Assembly (NCBI GenBank): GCA_037953745.1
Contig: JBAKBP010007145.1
Location: 38,822-102,821, forward strand
From: Lithodes maja
Taxonomy: Eukaryota > Arthropoda > Malacostraca > Decapoda > Lithodidae
Direction of reading: 5' to 3'
DNA: 64,000 bases
The position numbers and the translations under genes were made by a program. Positions 20,711 through 32,702 of the stretch are shown piece by piece (the first letter of the stretch is position 1; each line of letters starts with the position of its first letter). Under the pieces are notes generated by a model. The model was not told where the DNA came from, searched no databases, and saw nothing but the letters and a program-made list of their open reading frames with translations.

Positions 20711-21205
20711 GGTCAGGAAGGCCCACATCTCATTAGCCTCGCACGGCCGCACCTGCATGTGTCGGGAACTGTGAAGGTAGGGATGTTTACTAGGGATGTT
20801 TCTTACGTATTCTTTTAGCAAGTGAATGCTTCTGGACCTTAGGGAGTCCATCTCTATATGTCGTAGTGGTGTATGATGGGCTAGTTGATTTTCGGAGTTT
20901 CCTTCTTCATACTATCGTGGGACCTCAGCCGAGGCTACTTGGGTCACTCGGGGACGGATGACCTGAGGGGGTCTTGAAGGCCTTCATTCTGCTAGTCTCG
21001 CACGGCCGCACATGCCCGTGTAGGGAATGGCAAGGTAGTGATGTTTACTAGGAAAGTGTTATAGTGTTCTTTAGCAATTGAACGTTGCCGGACCCTAGGA
21101 AATAACATATTGATTTGTCGTAGTGGTCCCTGATGGCACGAGTTGATTGATGAGTTTCTTTTGCTATACCATCGTGGGACCTCGGGTGAGGCTACTGGGG
21201 TGATC
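20711..21205 (+). repeat. Diverged two-copy tandem repeat, 260-bp period
   Basis: Copies at about 20711-20945 and 20971-21205 share CTCGCACGGCCGCAC, GATGTTTACTAGG, TTTAGCAA, TGTCGTAGTGGT and ATCGTGGGACCTC in the same order. Both are GC-richer than the surroundings. No coding potential was seen and the origin is unknown. Confidence 0.75.
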
Positions 21206-21338
21206 CCTTTGATCTATATTTAGTAGCAGGTATAGAGGTGAGAATTGCTTACAGTTGGGAAGGACAGAAATGTGGTTTGTGTGAGTTTAATTGGAGGAGG
21301 TACAGGGGTGTTCAAAAAGGTGTGTACATACTTGTTCA

Positions 21339-22921
21339 TTTTTTTTTTTTTTTTTTTTTCTATGTGATTGAGGGAGGCAAAAGGCATAACTGCCTATAGC
21401 GAGTGCCTCCCCCATAGTTGAAAGAGTGACAGGGCCAAAATCAAGGGACGTTCGAGCCAAAATGCCTGGACACACGGAGTTTGAAGCAATTTAAGTCATA
21501 GGAAGAGGGAAAGACTGATTCTGGGAGAGAGTTCCAGAGCTCAGATGTTGAGTAGAAGAAAGTTTGAGAGTAACGTTTCACTCTTGGGTTGGAGAGTTGC
21601 ACAGAGTAGGGGTGGGATTGAGTTGCAAGACGGGTACCACGTGCCCTACGTAAAGGAGGTGGTATGCACTGGGATAGCTCTGAGGAACACTGATTATTAT
21701 AGTAGCGATAGAATAGCGAGAGAGATGCAACATTGCGGCGGAAACAGAGAGATTGCAGAGAGTTGGTGAGTGGACGGGAGTTAATGATACGAAAGGCCTT
21801 CCTTTCAACTTTGTCTAGGAGAGCGGTGTGAGAGGAACCTCCCCACACATGTGAACAATACTCAATACAAGGGCGCACTATGCCCCTGTACAGAGCAAGA
21901 AGCTGTGCAGCAGGGGAAAAGAACCCCCTAAGGCGGTTGAGCACACCCAGCTTCTGGGAGGCTGCCTTAGCAAGACTGGTAATATGGTCCTTCCAAATGA
22001 GAGCAGAAGAAAAAGAGACACCAAGAATATTGAGAGAAGATGAAGGGTTGATTTTTGTATTGTTGAAGAATAAGGGATAGTCCGCTGGGAGATCCTGACG
22101 GGTAGATAGATGGAGAAATTGGGTTTTGGAAGCATTAAAGTTAACAAGGTTTTCTCTGCCCCAATTGGAAATAGTATTTAGATCAGAATTTAAGAGTTCT
22201 ATGGCTTCATTACGTTTGTCGTTGAGGGATTGCTGGCTGGGGCGTTCTGAAAAACTAATGGAGTAGTGTAAGGTTGAGTCGTCTGCGTATGAATGGATGG
22301 GAATTAAGGTACAGTTAAGGAGATCATTTATAAAAATTAGAAAGAGAATAGGAGATAGGACAGAGCCCTGAGGAACACCGGAGTTTATAGGGTGAGGAAG
22401 TGAACAATGGCCGTCCACAACCGCAGCTATGGAACGGCCGGAAAGGAAATTAGAGACAAAGGCACAGATGGAGGGATAGAAACCGAAGGAGGGTAGTTTA
22501 GAAATTAAAGATTTATGCCAGACTCTATCGAAGGCTTTCGATATGTCTAGTGCAATAGAAAAAGTCTCACCGAAGTCCCGAAAGGAGGATGACCAAGAGT
22601 TAGTAAGATATGAAAGAAGATCACCAGTAGAGCGACCCTTAAGGAAGCCATACTGGCGATCTGAGAGCAGATTATGAGAAGAGAAATGCTTAAGAAATTT
22701 GGAAGCAAGAATAGTTTCAAAAACTTTAGAAAGACAAGAGATAAGAGCAATTGGACGATAGTTGGAGGGTTGAGAGCGGTCACCCTTCTTTGGGACAGGT
22801 TGAATGTGAGCAAACTTCCAGCATGAAGGGAAGACATTAGAGGATAGACAGAGACGAAAGAGTTTGCCTAGGCAGGGAGTCAGCACGGAAGCACAGTTTT
22901 TGAGAACAACAGGAGGAACAT
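21339..22921 (-). mobile_element. CR1/Jockey-group LINE, 5'-truncated copy 1
   Basis: The minus strand runs from a truncated 5' end (similarity to copy 2 stops at about 22921) to a poly(A) tail, seen as a T run at 21339-21359. It has one open RT frame. Related copies are at 37826-39970 and 62270-62528 in the same orientation. Confidence 0.85.
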
Positions 22922-22934
22922 GGTTATCAAGCAT
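21441..22934 (-). pseudogene. LINE reverse transcriptase, uninterrupted fragment
   Basis: The 497 codons cover most of the RT and the whole C-terminal domain: PVPKKGDRSQPSNYRPIALI, FSIALDISKAFDRVWHKSLI (motif A), NSGVPQGSVLSPILFLIFIN, then HSYADDSTLHYS with an intact YADD active site. LNILGVSFS and a C-terminal SELWNSLPESVFPSS segment follow. The endonuclease is missing because of 5' truncation, so it is a dead-on-arrival insertion. The lack of stops or frameshifts suggests it is younger than the other LINE copies in the window. The clade within the CR1/Jockey group is inference. Confidence 0.85.
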
Positions 22935-23786
22935 CTCTTTGAGATGGTTGTATTTAAATTCTCATAATTTATAAGATACGTTTGGTTCATATATTTATGG
23001 GGTCTTTCTTTCTATACTGTTTATTTTTATGGGAAATGATGTCTTACTCGTATGAGGTTTTCTGTTTCACGGTGTTTTATTTTATTCTTATGTATTTGTT
23101 TACATGTTTATATTTATATTCTTATAGGATTTTTGTTGTCCTAAAAAGGTTGAGAATATAGCACCTTCTTGGGGGTGGTCTGTCGGGGTTCCTTTCCTGC
23201 TTGTTTGGGGCTCTCTGTCTCTATTTTTGCGAGGCGGCGGTAGTCCTTTGTTGTTTGTTTCTTTGGCCTTGACCCTGCTAGGTGCGGTGTGCTTGTCTCT
23301 CTTCTTTATTTATTTCAGGTCCTGGTTCTTTCTTTTCTGGTTTCTTTTGTCCTTGGTGGTTTCTCTTTTCTTCTGTATCTCATGTTCTATTCTTATCGAC
23401 ACAACATTGGTGGCTTACGGTGGTGTTAACCCAGGTTATCAGCTTGATTTGGTTTATGCACTTCTATGCAGTGCATATAAAACGTCACACCCACGCGTTC
23501 GTTCAACTACGCAAAGTCTGACTTCTCTATGCGCGTTCGTTCCTTTCTTTTGCCTTCCACATCCCTTGCGAAGTGTGTTTCACGGTGAACGCATAGCAAA
23601 ATTTTCTCAGTGCGATCTGTTGATTCCGAAATTTTGTTTTCCCTCCGACCACTGCCTTTTCTCAACATCCGATAAGTCCTATTCCGACATCTCCGCTCCC
23701 TATGGTTATCTTATACGCTACTAACGCTTATACGCTTATCTAATTACACGCGGGGAAACGGTTGCAAAATTATTGGTAAATCTTTT
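22935..23786. other. Gap with hydrophobic open frame
   Basis: AT-rich at first. From 23160 it is pyrimidine-rich and holds a 165-codon plus-strand frame (23227-23724) whose first half is a run of Leu/Phe/Ser. I recognise no family in it; the composition follows the T-rich DNA, so I do not call a gene. It may be 5' sequence of the LTR element whose gag-like frame starts at 24248. Confidence 0.4.
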
Positions 23787-23948
23787 AACTCGCACGATTC
23801 TAAGAATTTCTTCTTCAATCGAGTTGTCAACTTGTGGAATGGGCTTCCCCGAAACGTTATAGACTGAAGCACCGTTGATTCATTTAAACTCCGCCTAGAC
23901 AAATATCTCGCATCAAACCCGCGACTGACTACGTTTGTAAATGAATAA
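23787..23948 (+). pseudogene. LINE C-terminal remnant
   Basis: Fifty-three codons plus a stop translate to the conserved C-terminal block of CR1/L2-type LINEs: NFFFNRVVNLWNGLPRNVID, one in-frame stop, then STVDSFKLRLDKYLASNP. The same block occurs at 61237-61599. No RT core lies upstream, so it is a short, old fragment. Confidence 0.7.
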
Positions 23949-24247
23949 CTTTATTTTATCCCCCCCTCCGTTACTAACCCATCTGTCCTCTACTAACTTC
24001 CTAATCCTGCCACGGACATTAGTTCCAGGGCAGTAATTCCCTTTCCAATGTTCCCTTACCCACTCTAAACCACTGGTTGGACACTTGATCCTCAGTGTTT
24101 TGGAGGACAAGCAACCTAGAAGGGTCACTAGATATGTTGTTGCTTGATTTCCTTTGTACTCCTTTGTACTTCTCTTGTATCACCTGTCTTTCCTACTTTT
24201 GTCGTTCCTTTACACATTTTTGGATATCCTTGCCCTTCGCAAATTTC

Positions 24248-25039
24248 ATGTCTGACGCCAACCCTGACCGTCTGCCTACACAGGTGGTCTTCGATCCTAA
24301 ATCATGGGACGTAGAAGCAAGGCTCAACCTCGTTTCCTTCCACATCCGGGGATCTGCTACCCTAAACACCGACATGGAAAAGATCTCTTTTGCCTTGAGC
24401 TACATGGGCAAGAACGCTCAGGAACAGTTGGGTGATTCCTCTCCCGACGACTGCACATGGGAAGATTTTGTGTAACTTTGCAGACGCACTATTACATCCA
24501 CAATCTCTCGCGACAATGTGGAAGCTAAACTCAGAGCCTTGACTCTCACCAAGAACCTGGACAGTTTCAAAACCCAGTGCTCTTGCCTCTACCGGGCGGC
24601 ATGCCCTGAACGCACACAGCAGGATCATGAGCTCCTGGTATGGTCTCAGATCATTGCCCGAGTACCCGCTCACGTCCGCAAGTGTTTCCTAGGAAGGCTA
24701 AGGACTAACCTGGGCGATGATATCAGGACACTCAAGTCCCTTTGGATCGACTCTGACGACACAAAGGCATCAACGTCATACCCCGGCTGGCACGCTCACC
24801 TATTGGATATCTTGAAACACCTGAAACACCCGTGGCGGCTCAGCCCACCAATCGTGCCTGGGTCTCCCTCAGCTGCTACTGGCACTGTTTCCGCCTACAC
24901 ACCCTCTGACGAAGCCGGGTTTCAACAGTATTATTATGCCACGTTTCTAAGAAACAAGGTATATTCTGATCGCACTTCCTACTCTGGGAATGATGCAGTT
25001 ATCTCCAACTTAGGGTGCTCTCGACTGGGCGAGGACTGA
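24248..25039 (+). pseudogene. Gag-like frame with one stop
   Basis: It starts at ATG 24248 and runs 263 codons in one frame, broken only by TAA at 24473-24475. The first half (MSDANPDRLP, SWDVEARLNLVSFHIRG, EKISFALSYMGKNAQEQL, CTWEDF) resembles the capsid region of Gypsy-type gag, including the W/F...A...L helix pattern. The second half has WSQIIARVPAHVRKCF and a Pro/Ser-rich tail. No protease, RT or LTRs were found nearby, so it looks like an orphan fragment. A domesticated gag gene cannot be excluded, but the internal stop argues against it. Confidence 0.5.
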
Positions 25040-25625
25040 CCTAAAACAAAAAAATTAACACCAAACAAATAACAGGCAATCAACAGAAACACAAGGAAAT
25101 ATTATAATGGTTTTCTTCTTATCAATGGTGGATCATAAATAGTCAAATAGTGTCTCTAGTTGTCACGCAGAACTCGTACACAGGAAATGGTTAATCTATA
25201 AACTGAGGCAATAGACCTCGACACAAGCAAATCGTCATAAAGTATGGCAGAATAATGCATACAAAATAACTGACAAAGTAGAACAAGGATGATTGCTAAT
25301 TTACGTTCAAGAACAAGGAACAGTAGCTCTCTAAAAGTTAAAACAAATATTTAACATAAGATACTTGTAGATGCATTAATGGCAAAAGTTAGAAGTACGA
25401 CAACTAAGAATTTGCATTAAGTGAACTCTTAAACATGATTTAGAAGCATTAACTCTGCAAAAAGATACACTATTCTACTTAGACCTAAGTGATATGGATG
25501 CATAAACTCAGATATGCGGCAAGAGCTCTCAGGTGACGTGTAAAATGTATGTACTGTATTCTATAATATGGTGATAATATATCGATATCTCCTCTTTGAG
25601 GAATCACGGGAGCCCGGACTCGAGG
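25040..25625. other. AT-rich gap before the minisatellite
   Basis: No open frame or repeat was recognised. It leads into the 37-bp array, with the last 60 bases (GC-richer, ending GACTCGAGGAAG) as the immediate border. Confidence 0.5.
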
Positions 25626-28600
25626 AAGTATTTATATATATCACCGGTATAAGATAGGTGTGTAGTATTTATATATATCACCGGTATAAGATAGGTGTGT
25701 AGTGTTTATATATATCACCGGTATAAGATAGGTGTGTAGTATTTATATATATCACCGGTATAAGATAGGTGTGTAGTGTTTATATATATCACCGGTATAA
25801 AATAGGTGTGTAGTATTTATATATATCACCGGTATAAGATAGGTGTGTAGTATTTATATATATCACCGGTATAAGATAGGTGTGTAGTATTTATATATAT
25901 CACCGGTATAAGATAGGTGTGTAGTATTTATATATATCACCGGTATAAGATAGGTGTGTAGTATTTATATATATCACCGGTATAAGATAGGTGTGTAGTA
26001 TTTATATATATCACCGGTATAAGATAGGTGTGTAGTATTTATATATATCACCGGTATAAGATAGGTGTGTAGTATTTATATATATCACCGGTATAAGATA
26101 GGTGTGTAGTATTTATATATATCACCGGTATAAGATAGGTGTGTAGTATTTATATATATCACCGGTATAAGATAGGTGTGTAGTATTTATATATATCACC
26201 GGTATAAGATAGGTGTGTAGTATTTATATATATCACCGGTATAAGATAGGTGTGTAGTATTTATATATATCACCGGTATAAGATAGGTGTGTAGTATTTA
26301 TATATATCACCGGTATAAGATAGGTGTGTAGTATTTATATATATCACCGGTATAAGATAGGTGTGTAGTATTTATATATATCACCGGTATAAGATAGGTG
26401 TGTAGTATTTATATATATCACCGGTATAAGATAGGTGTGTAGTATTTATATATATCACCGGTATAAGATAGGTGTGTAGTATTTATATATATCACCGGTA
26501 TAAGATAGGTGTGTAGTATTTATATATATCACCGGTATAAGATAGGTGTGTAGTATTTATATATATCACCGGTATAAGATAGGTGTGTAGTATTTATATA
26601 TATCACCGGTATAAGATAGGTGTGTAGTATTTATATATATCACCGGTATAAGATAGGTGTGTAGTATTTATATATATCACCGGTATAAGATAGGTGTGTA
26701 GTATTTATATATATCACCGGTATAAGATAGGTGTGTAGTATTTATATATATCACCGGTATAAGATAGGTGTGTAGTATTTATATATATCACCGGTATAAG
26801 ATAGGTGTGTAGTATTTATATATATCACCGGTATAAGATAGGTGTGTAGTATTTATATATATCACCGGTATAAGATAGGTGTGTAGTATTTATATATATC
26901 ACCGGTATAAGATAGGTGTGTAGTATTTATATATATCACCGGTATAAGATAGGTGTGTAGTATTTATATATATCACCGGTATAAGATAGGTGTGTAGTAT
27001 TTATATATATCACCGGTATAAGATAGGTGTGTAGTATTTATATATATCACCGGTATAAGATAGGTGTGTAGTATTTATATATATCACCGGTATAAGATAG
27101 GTGTGTAGTATTTATATATATCACCGGTATAAGATAGGTGTGTAGTATTTATATATATATCACCGGTATAAGATAGGTGTGTAGTATTTATATATATCAC
27201 CGGTATAAGATAGGTGTGTAGTATTTATATATATCACCGGTATAAGATAGGTGTGTAGTATTTATATATATATCACCGGTATAAGATAGGTGTGTAGTAT
27301 TTATATATATATCACCGGTATAAGATAGGTGTGTAGTATTTATATATATCACCGGTATAAGATAGGTGTGTAGTATTTATATATATCACCGGTATAAGAT
27401 AGGTGTGTAGTATTTATATATATCACCGGTATAAGATAGGTGTGTAGTATTTATATATATCACCGGTATAAGATAGGTGTGTAGTATTTATATATATCAC
27501 CGGTATAAGATAGGTGTGTAGTATTTATATATATCACCGGTATAAGATAGGTGTGTAGTATTTATATATATCACCGGTATAAGATAGGTGTGTAGTATTT
27601 ATATATATCACCGGTATAAGATAGGTGTGTAGTATTTATATATATCACCGGTATAAGATAGGTGTGTAGTATTTATATATATCACCGGTATAAGATAGGT
27701 GTGTAGTATTTATATATATCACCGGTATAAGATAGGTGTGTAGTATTTATATATATCACCGGTATAAGATAGGTGTGTAGTATTTATATATATCACCGGT
27801 ATAAGATAGGTGTGTAGTATTTATATATATCACCGGTATAAGATAGGTGTGTAGTATTTATATATATCACCGGTATAAGATAGGTGTGTAGTATTTATAT
27901 ATATCACCGGTATAAGATAGGTGTGTAGTATTTATATATATCACCGGTATAAGATAGGTGTGTAGTATTTATATATATCACCGGTATAAGATAGGTGTGT
28001 AGTATTTATATATATCACCGGTATAAGATAGGTGTGTAGTATTTATATATATCACCGGTATAAGATAGGTGTGTAGTATTTATATATATCACCGGTATAA
28101 GATAGGTGTGTAGTATTTATATATATCACCGGTATAAGATAGGTGTGTAGTATTTATATATATCACCGGTATAAGATAGGTGTGTAGTATTTATATATAT
28201 CACCGGTATAAGATAGGTGTGTAGTATTATATATATCACCGTATAGATAGGTGTGTAGTATTTATATATATCACCGGTATAAGATAGGTGTGTAGTATTT
28301 ATATATATCACCGGTATAAGATAGGTGTGTAGTATTTATATATATCACCGGTATAAGATAGGTGTGTAGTATTTATATATATCACCGGTATAAGATAGGT
28401 GTGTAGTATTTATATATATCACCGGTATAAGATAGGTGTGTAGTATTTATATATATCACCGGTATAAGATAGGTGTGTAGTATTTATATATATCACCGGT
28501 ATAAGATAGGTGTGTAGTATTTATATATATCACCGGTATAAGATAGGTGTGTAGTATTTATATATATCACCGGTATAAGATAGGTGTGTAGTATTTATAT

Positions 28601-29634
28601 ATATCACCGGTATAAGATAGGTGTGTAGTATTTATATATATCACCGGTATAAGATAGGTGTGTAGTATTTATATATATCACCGGTATAAGATAGGTGTGT
28701 AGTATTTATATATATCACCGGTATAAGATAGGTGTGTAGTATTTATATATATCACCGGTATAAGATAGGTGTGTAGTATTTATATATATCACCGGTATAA
28801 GATAGGTGTGTAGTATTTATATATATCACCGGTATAAGATAGGTGTGTAGTATTTATATATATCACCGGTATAAGATAGGTGTGTAGTATTTATATATAT
28901 CACCGGTATAAGATAGGTGTGTAGTATTTATATATATCACCGGTATAAGATAGGTGTGTAGTATTTATATATATCACCGGTATAAGATAGGTGTGTAGTA
29001 TTTATATATATCACCGGTATAAGATAGGTGTGTAGTATTTATATATATCACCGGTATAAGATAGGTGTGTAGTATTTATATATATCACCGGTATAAGATA
29101 GGTGTGTAGTATTTATATATATCACCGGTATAAGATAGGTGTGTAGTATTTATATATATCACCGGTATAAGATAGGTGTGTAGTATTTATATATATCACC
29201 GGTATAAGATAGGTGTGTAGTATTTATATATATCACCGGTATAAGATAGGTGTGTAGTATTTATATATATCACCGGTATAAGATAGGTGTGTAGTATTTA
29301 TATATATCACCGGTATAAGATAGGTGTGTAGTATTTATATATATCACCGGTATAAGATAGGTGTGTAGTATTTATATTATATCACCGGATAAGATAGGTG
29401 TGTAGTATTTATATATATATCACCGGTATAAGATAGGTGTGTAGTATTTATATATATCACCGGTATAAGATAGGTGTGTAGTATTTATATATATCACCGG
29501 TATAAGATAGGTGTGTAGTATTTATATATATCACCGGTATAAGATAGGTGTGTAGTATTTATACATGTCACCGGTATAAGATAGGTGTGTAGTATTTATA
29601 TATATCACCGGTATAAGATAGGTGTGTAGTATTC
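25626..29634 (+). repeat. 37-bp minisatellite, about 108 copies
   Basis: The array is about 4.0 kb of a 37-bp unit made of GTAGTATTTATATAT, then ATCACCGGTATAAGATAGG and TGT. Most units are identical. Variants include GTAGTGTTT in two early units and ATAAAATAGG (about 25800) at the left edge, 39-bp units with an extra TA (near 27150, 27260, 27300, 29410), a 34-bp unit at about 28227-28260, and altered units near 29375 and 29560. Each unit contains the palindrome ACCGGT flanked by CACC/GGTG arms. Open frames across it are by-products. Confidence 0.98.
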
Positions 29635-29829
29635 CACAACAATCAGGGTAATGAGAGGCAAGAAAAAGGGAAAATGCACAGCACGTCTTCAAATATATTA
29701 CGTTAATATGAGAAGGGACTTAGCACATCTGGGTCTAAACCTCACTATAATCACTGTTACCACGACAGCAACACAGAGGCACTAAAATTGTGAGAGAGAA
29801 TAGGGCACTGAGGAAAAGCGAGCACTGCC

Positions 29830-30618
29830 TGTGGTAAACTATCAATGGAAGTTAAATATTACTAAGCTATAATGAATCAAATAAAATCAATCTAAATGAA
29901 AACTACTCTACATCTAAATTGAATTCAATCTGAAACAAGCTAATTTATATCCAAAGGTCTCACATAACAAATGTATATATAGGGTAAGGTTATAAGGGTT
30001 AATATTAGCCAGGAATTAACTCACCAATAGTTCCACGTGGCAATGAGGCAAGGGAGAACGTTTTATCCAATATGGCGGTGGACAATGGGGAACGAGACTT
30101 CGGTCCCAAGACACGAGTCAAGTTAAAGAAAGAATAAATGATTACATGGGAATGGACATGATTATTGTAATGTATGCTTAGCTATCAGTCAGTCATGATG
30201 TCGATGAGAGCGTGGTGATGGTGTAGCTGAGTGTATGTGTATTGTGATTACAGGCACAAAAGCACGATCAACTGAGGGCGGAAAATTAGATGTTAACTGG
30301 TTGGTGTTCGTGAAGGCTCTGGCGTACCTCAAAAGCACACCTTGCTGCCTTGGCAAACCGCCAGGAGCCCAAATTATCGTACCGCATTTAGGTTGCTCTA
30401 TACGATAAATTATATTAATATATACGATAAATTCATATATACTACATAAGACCATGGCAATATTGCTTAATAGCATATTAGGCCTTTTATAACTTAACTT
30501 ATTTACAATCTTATAATATACGATCTACTCGTCCTACGTCGTGCTGTAGGAGAGATCGTGACGTCACAGAGACATAAGAGATCACAAAAGAGTCATATTC
30601 TATCGTATTTATACGATA
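29830..30618 (-). repeat. 3' LTR of BEL element 2
   Basis: In element sense it begins TATCGTATAAATACGATA (plus coordinates 30601-30618) and ends TTACCACA (29830-29837). It is preceded by the same G-rich purine tract as element 1 (complement of 30619-30630). Confidence 0.9.
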
Positions 30619-30657
30619 CACTCCCCCCACAAAAAAGACCTGAACCCCACCTTAAAC

Positions 30658-31749
30658 CTAAAGTTGCCCAGAGGCTATCTTCTGACGCCACAAGTCGACG
30701 GCACCAGCAGCAGCGCGTCTGGGACGCGTCCCGGTCCGAGAATGATCACCATCAGTAAGAGGTGAGTCGTTCCTTTGAGAATCCTCGGACCCAGCAATAA
30801 CAGGTGGAGCTTCAGATTGCAATGCGGAATCGAGCTCCAAAGCGTACAAACGTGCGATAGGACGAACAGTAGTTCCAGTGGCTGTCTTCAATAGCGCCAC
30901 CCGCTCTACAGAGTCTGCCCCCTTGTATACCTCCAATACGCGGCCTAATTTCCAGTATAAACGAGGACTATCTTCTTTAATTAAAACAACTTCACCAACT
31001 GTAGGTGCCGTTGGTCTACCAGAGGGAGTAACACTCCTTTCCCTCAATGCTAGCAGATATTCACTAATCCACCGTTTCCTAAAATCCTCGATTATCCTGG
31101 ATATATACTGGTATCTCTTAGACACCGCTACCTCAGAGTACAACGAGGGATCCTCTAACTCTACTATGGACTGAAAATCAGATGGAAACGCAGTCAATGG
31201 TTTTCCATATAGCAAGTGAGCTGGCGTTAATGGTAGTGGTTCTTGCAGGTCGGTGTACACAAATGTAAGCGGGCGATCATTCACGACTGCCTCTATCTCT
31301 GTGAGGACCGTCGTCAACTCACTTTTCTTTAATAGAGCACGTCCTACAACCGCTCGTAGTCCTGATTTTACTATGCCGACACATCGTTCCCACATTCCAC
31401 CAAACCAAGGTGCCTTAACTGGAATGAACCTCCATTCGCACTTCTTCTCTCCCAAAAAAGTGATAACAGTAGGATCACTACTCATATCCTTTAGATATTT
31501 TAATGCTTGGACATAAGTGGGAGCATTGTCGCTAAGAATGAGTTGAGGGAATGAACGACGGGCACAAAACCGTCTGAACGCCAGCATAAATTCTTCGCTA
31601 GACATATTATCACATAGTTCTAGGTGTACCGCTCGTGACGTCGCACAGGTAAACAATAATATATAAACCTTCTTATGCTCCCTCGTCTTCAATGCCCCTG
31701 TGTAATCTAATCCTACCGCTTGGAAAGGTTCTACTGCTTTACACGGCAT
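30658..31749 (-). pseudogene. BEL element 2 integrase, third piece
   Basis: The 363 codons correspond to the integrase core and C-terminus of element 1: VGLDYTGALK, ILSDNAPTY and FGGMWERCVG carry the D, D and E of the catalytic triad, followed by LTPAHLLYG and EVVLIKEDSPRLYWKLGRV. The piece is intact in itself but starts out of frame with the previous piece: a single-base difference from element 1 near 31735, at the end of the HHCC finger region, causes a stop. Confidence 0.9.
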
Positions 31750-32702
31750 TCAGGGAGAGGTGGAGCTGGTCCAGTTGCATATGGTTTACCCTTTAGTCTC
31801 TGGCATATTACACACTTTCTCACTACGCGTCGAGCTACTTGTCGAACTCTGGGTATCCACCATGTGAGACGTAAATTTGATATAATATGACCTACTCCGT
31901 AGTGTTTTACTTCCCTATGTGCACATATGATCAATAGATCAGTAACGTGATGTCTTGTTGGCATAAGTATAGGTCGGTTTGTGCCGTCTGGTACACCCGA
32001 CCACTTCAGGCGACCCTCACACCTGATGAGGCCATTGTCTAGGTGCAACCTTAGTTGACGCACTATATTAGGCAATAATGTCTTATTCGAGCTTTTCAAG
32101 GATTCTAATTCATTGGAAAAGGTTTCTACTTGAACCCATTTGATCAAAGTTACTTCAGCTGCTTTAAATTCACGAGCATCAATGTTGTGACCCCTGTTGC
32201 AGAGTTGGCCCGTTACTTTAAGCTTGAGATTGGATACATATCGCAACACCCAAGCTACAACTCTGACTAGTTTATTATAGTCACCGAATCTTGCCCACTT
32301 CATGATAGGACCCGGTGGCTCATTTGGTTGGGCTGTAACTGCCACTGTTTCCAGTGGCAGAAGTCCCTCACCAACAGCATGCCATATCGTCCATTCACTT
32401 TCATGGAGCAGCCACTTTGGACCATGCCACCACAATTCGGACTTCATTAACTGGCTAGCCGTTATACCCCTAGTTATGAGATCACTAGGGTTTTCTTTTG
32501 TATTTACATAATGATAAGCAACGTCTGGCAAAAGGGCTCTAATTTCATCTACCCTATTCCGCACATAAACTGGCAGAGACTTCTTGCTATGTATCCAGTT
32601 GAGTGCGACCTGACTATCGCACCATACATGAACGATTTCAATATTTAATTCGCTCTCGTATGCTGCGCGTACATGTTGCACCAGACGTGCTAGTAGCAGC
32701 AT
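31731..32702 (-). pseudogene. BEL element 2 RNase H and integrase finger, second piece
   Basis: The 323 codons hold the second half of RNase H (VWCDSQVALNWIHS), the spacer, and the integrase zinc finger (HHVTDLL, AHREVKHYG, CVICQRLKG). A one-base difference from element 1 near 32697, at the LPAMLLLARL region, separates it from the first piece. Confidence 0.9.

Noticed and set aside
23227..23724. 165-codon hydrophobic frame resembling a membrane protein
   Set aside because: The Leu/Phe/Ser run follows the T-rich DNA, no family is recognisable, and it lies beside TE remnants.
28126..28311. 61-codon Tyr/Ile/Thr-rich frame in the minisatellite
   Set aside because: It exists only because one shortened unit shifts the repeat phase; the codons follow the satellite unit.
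25626..29634. CRISPR-like array of regular repeats
   Set aside because: There are no unique spacers; the 37-bp units are directly head-to-tail in a eukaryotic genome.
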